Assembly: GCA_025403435.1 (NCBI GenBank)
Contig: CM046350.1
Span: 36,585,824 to 36,649,823, forward strand
Reading direction: 5' to 3'
Source: Artocarpus heterophyllus
Lineage: Eukaryota > Streptophyta > Magnoliopsida > Rosales > Moraceae
DNA: 64,000 bases
Shown: positions 45,456-55,360 of the stretch, one piece after another
Position numbering within the stretch: the stretch's first letter is position 1
How the letters are laid out: every line of letters begins with the position of its first letter
The notes under the pieces: model-generated
What the model saw: only the letters and a program-made list of their open reading frames with translations
The model's database searches: none
Told to the model about the DNA's origin: nothing
Program-made: the position numbers and the translations under genes

Positions 45456-47627
45456 ACTCACTAGTAGAAACTATAGAGTACACAATGGTTAAAACCGTGG
45501 TGGTATGTGTTTCATGACGGATAAAAAATCATCATGTAATCAGCTGTCGTGGTACCCACGAGACTTTTCCACGATGGTTTTTTACTGTCATAGAATCCTT
45601 ATTTTAGTGTGGTTCTAGGATCTTAGGACGAGGCTACCACGATAGTTTTCACTAAAAATCGTCATGAAATGTTAATCTTACATGATGATTTTTATGAAAA
45701 AAACCTTTGTGTATGCTACCCCTTATACAATAGTTTTCATCAAAACCGCTGTGTAAGGCTCTTGTTTCACGACAGTTTTCACTAAAAACCATCATGAAAA
45801 AGTTAGTCTGAAGTTAAAAAAAAATAACCAAAATTTTTGGTTGTCCCACAAGATAAATAGTCTTGTATTTTCACCATTAATACAATGCCATAGCTTCATA
45901 ATCAGATAATTACTTGAACTATAAATTTTACAAAACCATATATATATATATAGTTACGTTGTATAATCATGTACTCTCTTGATGCTTGCACAAGAGTTGG
46001 TGATTCTTAGTGTCCTAAGTCCATGTTGTCATATGTGAGGGTAAGAAACGAGTAACAAAAATAATAGAATTAACAAAAATATTAAAAATAAAACTAATTA
46101 ACACAAACCAAACACAACACACATCATAGAAGCTCTTCATCAAACATGTGGTGAGCATCACAATAATTTTAAGCATCACAACACATAAAAAGTAAATTAT
46201 TCTTGCGCCAAAATGCTAAATGTTGTTTAAAAGTTCTTTCAAACACAATACAAGTACACACTATACTAAAAGGCAAATAACAAATTAATATAACTAATTA
46301 TAAAACTAAAACTAAAGCTAAATACCACTAAAAATAACCAAATAATACTAACGTTTAAACTAATATAACACTAAAACTAAAACTATGGTCTGTCTATCAA
46401 TAACTGCATGCATTGCACGAGTGGATGTGAAGAAGTAGACCATTATCTCGACAATAATGAGCCAGGCTAGTATTTGCAATGGAGTCGGTGGAATGTCAAG
46501 AGACAAGGATGAGCGGCAATGAACAACGCCGAGTTTGTTGGGGCTTAAGTCGAATGATGGTGGGGTCGTGGAAAGAGTGACAGGAGAATGTCAAAATCGG
46601 TGGAATGTCATGGGGGGCTAAGTTCATTGGTGGCTAGGCTATGGGGGGGAAGAGTTAGAGAGATAAGGGGAGAGAAGGGGGTTCGAGAGTTAGAGAGGGT
46701 TTGAGTTAGAGAAATTTTGAATAAATAGAGAAGGTCATGGCATTAGCGTGTGCTTAAATTTGGATGAGGGACTAAAAATTTCGAATATGCAGAACATTTT
46801 ATGACGATTTTTATAAAAACCGCCGTGAAATGTTAAGAACCTTTTACATTTTATGAAGGTTTTTATAAAAACCGTCATGAAAGGTTAAATACGTTACCTT
46901 TCATGACGGTTTTTATAAAAACTGTTGTGGAAGACATTTCACAACGGTTTTTAACAAAAGCATCGTGGAAGGTTCATATTCAAAATTTTTAGTCCCCCGC
47001 TCAAATTTAAGCATGTGCCAATATACTGAACCTTTCACGATGGTTTTTATAAAAAATGTCATGAAAGGTTCTGCAAATTCAAAATTTTTAGTCTCCTACC
47101 CAAATTTAAGCACGCGCCAATATGCAGAATCTTTTATGATGGTTTTTATAAAAACCGTCATGGAAGGCTCAACATTTTTGAAATTTTTAGTCCCCTCGTA
47201 CAAATTTAAGCACGCGTCAATATGTGGAGCCTTTCACGATAGTTTTTTATAAAAAACCGTTGTGGAAGGTTCAGCATTTTTGAAATTTTTAGTCCCCCAT
47301 CCAAATTTAAGCACGTGCCAATATGTGAAATCTTTCACGATGGTTTTATAAAAACCATCGTGAAAGGTTGAATCTTACATGACTGTTTTCTAAAAACCGT
47401 TGTGAAAAGTTGAATCTTACATGAGTTTTTAGCAAAAACCGTCGTGTAAAATTACACCTACCACCACAGGTTTTACTAAAAACCATCTTGAAAGGTCTTA
47501 CATCACTAACACAATGGTTTTCATATTTTCAGGTGTACTCTCCTCGTTTTTACCTCTCCTTACCACGACGGTTTGAAAAAACAGCGTTCAATAAGGGTTA
47601 TGTAATCTCAAGTTTCTACTAGTGACT
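45456..47627. mobile_element. Non-autonomous CACTA (En/Spm) transposon
   Basis: Termini are CACTAGTAGAAA (45459-45470) and TTTCTACTAGTG (47613-47624), a perfect 12-bp inverted repeat starting CACTA. Target duplication ACT lies at 45456-45458 and 47625-47627, the 3-bp length typical of CACTA elements. The 2166-bp interior has no transposase ORF. Both subterminal regions are packed with copies of a GACGGTTTT word in both orientations, the usual binding-site architecture of these elements. Confidence 0.95.
46795..47450. repeat. Hairpin repeat array in the CACTA subterminal region
   Basis: About ten imperfect palindromes of type ACGGTTTTTATAAAAACCGT lie at about 46803, 46855, 46903, 46940, 47037, 47137, 47237, 47338, 47380 and 47424. 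Those from 46940 to 47338 are spaced 97, 100, 100 and 101 bp because they sit in a tandem unit. That unit also contains AAATTTTTAGTCCCC and CAAATTTAAGCACG. An inverted copy of the same unit lies near 46740-46800. Confidence 0.92.
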
Positions 47628-50399
47628 CTTCCAAGAGGTAGCACCTTTAGCTAGAAGGTAGACATAGCCCGGCGTAGATTTCATACTATCTTGGCATCTA
47701 GCATAATCAGAGTCAGTATACCCAATGATCTCAAGCTGTTCCGCGTCTGATACATGAGCATGTAGTCCTGTGTTCTCTGTAAATATCTCAAGACTCGTTT
47801 GGCTATTATCTAGTGATCATTTATAGGATTGCTTAAATATTTTCCCACTCTCTATAACGTATGCAATATCTAGATGCGTACAAACCTGAGCATACATCAT
47901 ACTCCCTACTATTGATCCATAAGGAAACTTCTACATTTCTGAATCTCAAAATCATTTTAGGGCATTGATTGAGACTAACTTGTCTCCTTTAGCTATTGGG
48001 GTATCACCTGGTTTGCAATTCTACATGCCATATCTCTTAAGAACCTTTTTGATATAGCACTTTTATGATAATCGAAGAATACGCCGAGAGCGATCCTAGT
48101 GTATCTGTATACCCAACACAAAAGGTGTTACCAAGATCCTTCATCTCAAATTTTTTTGATAAAAATCTCTTGGTTTTGTGCAATAAGCCTATATTATTGC
48201 TGTCAAGTAAAATGTCATCGACATATTAAACCAGGAAAAAATCTTACTTCCACTGAACTTGTAGTATAAACATCATCAACCACATTTATCTCATAACTGA
48301 ACAAGATGATAGCCTAATGAATTTATAATACCACCGACAAGAAACCTACTTAAGCCATAGATGGATTTCTCAATTTGTAAACCATCTTCTTTGCATCTCC
48401 CGATACAAAGTTTTTTAGTTACACCATATAGATTGTGTCATCAATGTTGCCATTGAGAAATGTAGTCTTAACATCCTCTGATGAAACTTAAGATCCAAAT
48501 ATGCCACTAATGCCATTATAGTCTTGAAAGAGTCTTTCGAAGAAACTAGAGAAAAAGTTTCTTTATAATTGATGCCATCTTTCTACGTAAAGCCTTTAAT
48601 GACAAGACGAGTCTTGTACCTCTACATCGTCTTTCAAATCCCCCTTGGTCTTAAATATCCATTTGCAACCAATAATTTCGCTCTTCAAGCAATGGGACAG
48701 AGATCCTAAACGTCATTGTCCTTCATAGACTTTATCTCCTCATTCATGGCATCAATCTACCCTTGAGATCTAGAAAAGTGATTGGATCATCTCCCACCAT
48801 ACTAATGTCAAACTCATGTTCTTGAAGAAATACAAATAATCATTTGGTGCCGCACTTTCCTTTCTCTAGTGGATCTCCTTAATGGCATAGGTTCTTGAGA
48901 TGATAGAGTTTGTTCATTTGGAACAATATTTAGAATGGGAGGTTTTCTGACATTGTCTTAATTTGGGTTTAATTCTTGAATAATGTTAGGAATAGGAGCC
49001 TGATCAATGTTAATAATAGCTGTAGGAATATCAATATATTCATCTTCAAGACGAAGTCCTTAACTTTATCCCCCCCTGCAAACTCAACATCCTCAAAGAA
49101 CTAGGCGTTTCCCGTCTCAAAAATCAACTTAGTTGTGGGATCATAAAACTTGTTCCCCTTGGATCTTTCAGAGTATCCAATAAAATAACAACTCATCGTT
49201 CTTGAGTCTAGTTTCTTTTCATTGGGCCTATAAGGCCTTGCCTTAGCTGGACATCTCCAAACATGCAAATGCTTTAAACTAGGCTTCTTGCCTATCCAAA
49301 GTTCGTAAGGGTTTTGACAGTTGTTTTAATTGGAACCCTGTTAAGGATATATGCTACAGTCTTAAATGCTTCTCCTTAGAGTGATTCTAGTAAAGTAGAA
49401 TGAGAGATCATACTACTCACTATGTCCTTAAGCATCATGTTTTGTCTTTCAACAACACCATTCATAGTGGCTGAACTTGGCATAGTGTACTGTGAGATGA
49501 TACCACATTCCTCTAGGAATTTAGTAAATGGTCCTGGACGTTGTTCACCTGAACCATCATTTTTGCTATGGTATTCACCACCACGGTCAGATCTGACGCT
49601 TTTAATCCTTTTGCCAAGTTAGTTTTCAACTTCAACCTCATAATTTTTGAACATATCTAGTGACCATGACTTTTCATGAACGAGATATATGTAGCCATTC
49701 TAAAGTATTGTTGACCATTCTAAGAAAACCATAGGGAATAACCCATAAATATCTGTATGTATAAGTTCTAAGACGTCCAGAGTTCTATTGGCTTCAAATT
49801 TCCTTTAATTGGTTTGTTTCCCCTTTATACAATTAATACAAACATCAAATCTGTAAAATCTAAGGGGCCTAGAATTTCATCTAACACAAGTCTCTCTATT
49901 CTCCTTCTGGAGATATGACCTAATCTCTTGTGTCATAACGTAGTTGAATTCTCATTGGTTAATTTTTTCTCTATATCTCGAGTATTTAATTGTAGGGATT
50001 CATTAAATAAAGCAATTGTATCAATTAAGTAAAAATTATCATAACCTGATAAAGAATCGGAACCAACCATTTTTGAATCATGAGACAAACTAAATTTCCA
50101 TTTCCCAATGAACAAGGATAACTAGACTTGTCCAAAGCAAAATAGAAATCAAATTCCATCTAAAAGATGGTACAATAGATGTTTCATTAAGATCCAAATA
50201 AAATCAAGTCTTTAACAATAATCTAAATTTCCTTATTGCTTCAACTTCAACCTTCTTGCCATCACCCACATAGATGTATCTTTCACTATCATTTGGCTTT
50301 CGGCATCTCAGACAACCATGCATAGACATACTAATGTGAGTGGTTGTATCAAAATCTATCCACCAAGTGTGTTTAGGTACTAAAGTTAAATTAACCTAT

Positions 50400-51190
50400 G
50401 AACAAACCAAATTAAGAAGCATACCTTTCTTAGCACGCTAAGCATGATAGTTTGTGCAATGCTTCTTCTTATGTCCTACAGCTCCATAGAAGAAACAACC
50501 CGTGCCTCCAGATCAACAGGTCTCTTTTGTTGTTTCTTTTGAGGTGCTGTAACTATAGCTTAATTTCTTATCCTTCTTTCGTTTCTTCCCTTTGTCCTTG
50601 TATGTATTAGTCAAGTGAGTACTTTCTGTCTTTTCTTGCTTCAACCTTTCTTTTGCTTGCACATAGTGTGAGATGTACTCATTAAGAGACCAAGTCTCCT
50701 TTTGGCAGTTATAGCTCACCTTTAGTTGACTGAATTATGTGGGAACAGATATAAGAACTAAATGCACTAGCAAGTCCTCAAAGAGGTCAAGCTTAAGTGC
50801 TCTCAGTTTTAAAGCAAGATGAGGCATCTTCATGATGTACTTCCTGAAGTTCCCTTTACCTTTGTATCTCATTGAGATTAGACTTGCCAAAAGTTTACTT
50901 GTTTCAAACTTTTCATTTTCGGCAAATCTCTTCTTAATGTCCTCAAGGAACTCTTTGGTTGTCTTTATCATTTCTGATATTGTGCCCCTGAATGCTTCTA
51001 GAATGGTCTTCTTCATGATCATCATACACATGCGATTTGATTTGACTTCTCCCACTTTTCTATGTCCCTCTTCTCATCCATAATGCAAGGTCGAAATCCA
51101 TGACTCCGAAAACTATAAGGAGGTTCTCTTGCCATGATTTGAAGTTGCTACCATTCAGCATCGAAATTGAATTGATGTTAGCAGTAATGT
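50400..51190 (-). pseudogene. Copia gag (minus strand)
   Basis: Conceptual translation starts near 51170 with SMLNGSNFKSWQENL. MIMKKTILEAFRGT and KRFAENEKFETSKLLASL follow in an open stretch at 50735-51055. YNCQKETWSLNEYISHYVQ and a Lys-rich tail follow at 50513-50719. A zinc-knuckle segment CFFYGAVGHKKKHC lies near 50460-50500, with the second Cys of the usual CxxC changed. Stops occur at several places, including near 51065 and 50720. Confidence 0.85.
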
Positions 51191-51199
51191 TTGAGGCAG

Positions 51200-51629
51200 A
51201 ACTAGTAGTTGAATCACAGAACAATATAACAAACAAGCAACAAGGTCACATAAGAATTCAAAATAATAATAATAAATCCAAATAAAGGTAACCCCATCTC
51301 AAGATACTGGGCACTCCATTAATATTTAGTCCTTGGACTGAAATATTAACTTATAAGTGATATCTTGGTGTAGTAATCAAACACTGATAATAAGAACATA
51401 TCAAATAATAAATCTTCCTTTGGGCCGATTTATTGTTCACATATAAAACTAGATAATCATCACGTGTTGATCACTACATGTGCACATGCAATTTTATTAA
51501 ATATTGGCCTTCCTTTGGGCTGGTTATTATTCACATAAGTTGCATGGACACAATCGTTTATATTTCAAAACAAATTAATTTCCACAAAAGAGGCCACTTT
51601 GGAGACATGTTGTTTTAATTAATTCATCT

Positions 51630-51664
<35 letters not shown>

Positions 51665-52724
51665 CCAATATTTGAATTTAAAATTGTGCCAAAAATGACC
51701 AAAATTAAAATTAAAAATAAAAAATTTTAGTCAAAGTCAACAAGACATAGTCAAACAGTCAAAGTCAACAATCAACTTGATTGGTCAACCTTGATTAGGT
51801 CGGGGCTAGACCGGGTTAGGTGGACTCAACCTGGATCCTAACCCAACCCCCTTTATTTCCTTTTTTTTTTTTTAATTCGAGTCACCCAAGGGTTTAACCC
51901 ATGGGTGCTTACTAGTCATAAGCTCAATTGGGCCCGTGTATATTAATTGATTTTTTTAAATAACCTGGTCACCCAAAGGTTTAACCGTTGGGTTCCACTT
52001 TGGTCACGGGCCTAATTGGGCCCATGTAGCTCAATTAACTATTCTGGGCTGAAGCCCAAAACATCTTGAACATGCCCTAGGGGTCTTTCGACCCCATGAG
52101 AGAAGCAGGCTGCCTGACGGCCACCAATCACCCTGGCCATGGCTCTTTCTTTAGCCAGTGCCTCTGTGGCAATTGCCAGAAGGGGCCGACGCCTGCGATG
52201 GCAGGGCCAGCCGTCAGCCAATCGGCTCCAGCCTTCTTTTTTTATTTTCATTATACGGCGGCCCTTGGTCTCCGCTTTTTTGGTTTCGTCGTGGCTTCCT
52301 TACCACGTGGTCATCAAACAAGGCCGACGCAGGCGGTGGTAGGGCTAGTCGCCAGTAAAAGCCCTTAAAGTCTCCTCCTTTTTTTTTTTAAGTTCTCCTT
52401 ATGCAGTGGTAAAGGCCGCCACTTTCCTTTGACCGCGGCTCTGACTTTTTGTGCGGCCTGACGGCTGCACCCAAGTTCCAATGTCGATAGCAGTAAAGAT
52501 GCCACCGGTCGTTCTTTGTTTTTTTTTTTTTTTGGTATTTTGGGTTAAATAATAAAAAAATAGATACCCAAAAAAATATTCCTGAATAAATTATTCCAAA
52601 AAAGTCTCCAAATTATTGTCCTCAAATTCAACAATTTCAGAGCACCGTAGATTGTTAAATTTGAAAATTTTCCTACAAGAATCACATCTAAAAAATTATT
52701 GATTCCTAATGATTTAACATGAAG
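51200..52724 (-). other. Long leader of the minus-strand Copia element
   Basis: About 1.5 kb between gag and the primer-binding site. Contains an (AT)n run at 51633-51661 and an 87-bp-spaced duplication around GTCACCCAA (51881 and 51968). A GC-rich island at 52080-52510 holds a second duplication around GGCCGACGC (52184 and 52322, spacing 138 bp). Open frames over the island have no recognisable domain. Confidence 0.6.
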
Positions 52725-52726
52725 AG

Positions 52727-52738
52727 GCTCTGATACCA
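52727..52738 (-). promoter_or_regulatory. Primer-binding site for initiator-Met tRNA
   Basis: The minus strand reads TGGTATCAGAGC, complementary to the 3' end of plant initiator methionine tRNA. It lies 2 bp from the 5' LTR end at 52741. Confidence 0.93.
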
Positions 52739-52740
52739 CT

Positions 52741-53208
52741 TGATAGAACACAATATTATGATGAAAACTATCATCACCTAGGATCATTCATATCAAATCA
52801 ACGAGATAATTAATAAGATGCAAAAGCTAACTTGAATCCATAGATAGAATATGATTCCTGAGTCTGTAGGTTAAGAATCTTCCAAGTCTGGTACGTAAGT
52901 CCTCCTTCAAAGTATGCCTTTGCAGTCTTTCTGTAGATGAGTGACAGAAAAATGAAGTACGTACTGACTTGAGGACCACAACCCCTTTATATAACTATTA
53001 ACCCTAACAATTATCTTTAATTGCCAATTTAGCCTATCATAAGTCAATAATTATATTTTAATCTTTACATATAGAAAGTCAACACTTAATGATGCATTAA
53101 AAGCCTAAAACTCAAATTGATCACTTTTAATTGAGCTAACCTTATTGATGACCTTTAATACAAATTTATTTAATATATTAATCCATATATATTGGATTTA
53201 TTCCAACA
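52741..53208 (-). repeat. Copia 5' LTR (minus-strand element)
   Basis: 468 bp, direct repeat of 44185-44656, TG...CA ends. It would supply the promoter of the minus-strand element. Confidence 0.92.
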
Positions 53209-53213
53209 TAATA

Positions 53214-54341
53214 TGCTATTTAAAAACATCACTCTCGAGAGTAGCTCTATCGATCTTTAACCGAATACCAATACCCAAGGCAATGTGCCAACATTCTTAA
53301 CCGAGTTCAAAAAATCAAACACAAACTTGTGCATTAGTAGATCTCTGTCGATTAAAAAATCCAGCGACTATTGTTGTAGCCTATAAATACGTGTTTTAAC
53401 CTTTCTTTAAGATCCACCAAGCAATGGTTGATCTCCTTTAGGAAAAAAAAAAAAAAAATCAATAAGAACTTTGAAAGACGCTACTCGTTCTTTGTACGAA
53501 GTGTAAGCAATTTTCGCCACAATAATATCACCCTGGGAACGGAAATAGAAACTATTGTTATCTTGAATCTGCTTTGATTCCATTATCGGAAAACATAAAG
53601 AAAGCGCAACAAACTGAAACAAAACTTGACCTAGCACACATCATATTCTCATCAGCCAAAACCAGCCGTGCTTATAAAGGATACAATGACAAAATATATT
53701 TAATATATACACATATATTTCGAATCTGAAATATTGCGAGTAGAAGTTTAATTGCAAGAAATCAAATGACGGCGGGATTTGCCGGACAATTTACATACTT
53801 TATTGCCTCACCATCACTCACTATCTGGCTTGGGAACATTAGTACCATTGTTGGTACGGATTTCATCCCTTTAGAAGATGTGTCTTTGAGTATTTGAAAG
53901 GCGTAGTTAGAACTAAAGCTTTCGGTTCAAATATTACAGCATATAAGAGTTTTACATTGTACAAACTAACAGTTTTGGTTTGCATTGAAGTAGCCAAACA
54001 AAGGCACAATTTTTTTTTAAAAAAATATTTCTTTGTTTTTAAGGGAAAAATTCAAAAGAATTCCATTTCAAACAGTTAAGATTTTATTTAATCATGATAG
54101 AAACACTAATCTTAATAATATAATGTGTACATATGTATGACAACCATTGCATAATATTACGTTAAACTGAAATGGAACAAATATATAATAAATAATACAA
54201 CTAAACCAAAACAAATTACAAGCATACAAGACCAGCCTCACGTACTAGTTATTTATTCATGCACACCTAAGCGTGCAAATCTAGACCCCCATAAACTACG
54301 TAATATATGTAGCACTCGACGTTTGCCGGCTTGGAAATCAC
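53214..54341. other. Intergenic
   Basis: AT-rich with no supported gene. Small open frames on either strand have no domain. The end nearest 54342 should contain the 3' UTR of the proline-rich protein gene. Confidence 0.45.
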
Positions 54342-54767
54342 CTAAGAGGGAGGAGGGGAGAGGAATGGGAATGGAATGTTAGGAAGTGGAAGAGGTGGTA
54401 AATTGGGAATCAAAGGGAGTGGAGGTACTCCTGGAATATTATCAAACGGAGGCCTAAATATTGGGATATCAGGCAAAGGTGGCGGGTAAGTGAATCCTGG
54501 AATCGACGGAAACGGGATTGCCGGAACATTTGGAAAAGGTGGCAAGTTTTTCATCTCACCAACCTCCTTCGAAGATTCCACCGACCTCCCTGCGATTTCC
54601 TCTCCATAATTCCCATTCCCTTGTTTGGTTGTTTCTGATTTCTCAACTAGTGAGAGAGCATTTGTCATGATGTGATGAGTGGCAAGGTTGGAGAACAGAA
54701 TCAAGCTTAGAATGAGAATGAAATTATTCGAGGCCATTTTTGAGGACTTTGGAGAAGACTTCATCAT
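54342..54767 (-). CDS. Small secreted proline-rich protein
   Basis: A single-exon 141-codon frame. The N-terminus has Met at residues 1, 2 and 11. The third Met (54737) directly precedes the hydrophobic signal peptide (FILILSLILFSNLA) and may be the real start, giving 131 residues. Residues about 40-74 are polar and charged. From about 75 to the end the protein is proline-rich, with repeated P-[FL]-P and [NDG]-[IVL]-P turns, for example PPFPNVPAIPFPSIPGF and PPLPLPNIPFPF, and ends PPPS. It has no Cys in the mature part. This looks like a cell-wall or apoplastic proline-rich protein of the PRP/PELPK type, but I cannot name an ortholog. The coding pattern and clean signal peptide favour a real gene. 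Confidence 0.7.
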   Translation of the reverse strand: MMKSSPKSSKMASNNFILILSLILFSNLATHHIMTNALSLVEKSETTKQGNGNYGEEIAGRSVESSKEVGEMKNLPPFPNVPAIPFPSIPGFTYPPPLPDIPIFRPPFDNIPGVPPLPLIPNLPPLPLPNIPFPFLSPPPS

Positions 54768-55360
54768 GATAATATTCTTGTATTCAAGTGAGAGAGAAAG
54801 GAGATAGTAGTGAAAAAAAAAAAAAAAAAAACAAGACGAGTTTTAAGGCTGTGGAATGCATGATTCACAATACATACATACGTATATATATATATATATA
54901 TATATAAATATATGAAATGTGGGAAATAAGAATGAGAGAGGCTTTAATGTATGCAGGATTCTAGGCTTAATAAATAGAAGGATATGCATGCTTTGAAGCT
55001 AGCTATTAGAAATTATGGGGACTTTGATGAATGTGCCAACAAATATTAGGAAGCGATGAAAATTAATGCATGTCTAATAGTATAGTGCAGAGCAGAGGAG
55101 GATGGTTTCAGTTCTACCCCTTGGAATGTGTGGCTGAAGTTTAGAACCTCAAGTTGAAATGAGTGCCACCTCTTTTAAATCATGCATATATATCGATATA
55201 ATTGATGAAAGGATTTTAACAATATGCATTCCTATCAATATAAATTAATAATCAAATACACATCTCCACCCAAATATATTAATTTATCGAAAAATTTCCA
55301 AGGCTAAATGTAATAACCGAAATTAATTAAGTAACATTCATGTGTAATATGGTGTGTTAG
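54768..55360. other. Upstream region of the proline-rich protein gene, with (TA)n
   Basis: A poly-A tract at about 54814-54832 and a (TA)n run at about 54872-54914, 100-150 bp upstream of the minus-strand gene, where a TATA box would lie. The rest is AT-rich up to the chromovirus LTR. No gene seen. Confidence 0.4.

Larger units (their letters stand above)
45056..50260 (-). pseudogene. Copia pol (minus strand), split by CACTA
   Basis: From the N-terminus (high coordinates): a protease-like segment HTWWIDFDTTTHISMSM near 50330-50380 and GERYIYVGDG-like text near 50270. The integrase core at about 49418-49620 has SDRGGEYHSKN and MNGVVERQNMMLKDI. In RT the catalytic YVDD at 48214-48225 is intact but directly preceded by a TAA (48226-48228). 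RNase H is split: its first part lies right of 47628, and its end at 45056-45455 contains ICDNKSAVLY. Many other stops and frame changes are present. It is not functional. Confidence 0.88.
44180..53213 (-). mobile_element. Ty1/Copia LTR retrotransposon carrying a nested CACTA element
   Basis: A 9-kb element on the minus strand. LTRs at 44185-44656 and 52741-53208 are direct copies; on the minus strand they start TGTTGGAATAAATCC. Flanks are TAACA (44180-44184) and TAATA (53209-53213), a 5-bp duplication with one mismatch. Immediately inside the 5' LTR is a perfect initiator-Met primer-binding site. A purine-rich tract AAGTGGAGAT abuts the 3' LTR. Gag and pol are full of stops. The RNase H region is interrupted by a 2.2-kb CACTA transposon. 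Confidence 0.93.

Noticed and set aside
52039..52368. Possible host gene fragment over the GC-rich island in the Copia leader
   Set aside because: Open frames exist on both strands, but none has a recognisable domain or splice sites. Kept only as a finding about composition.
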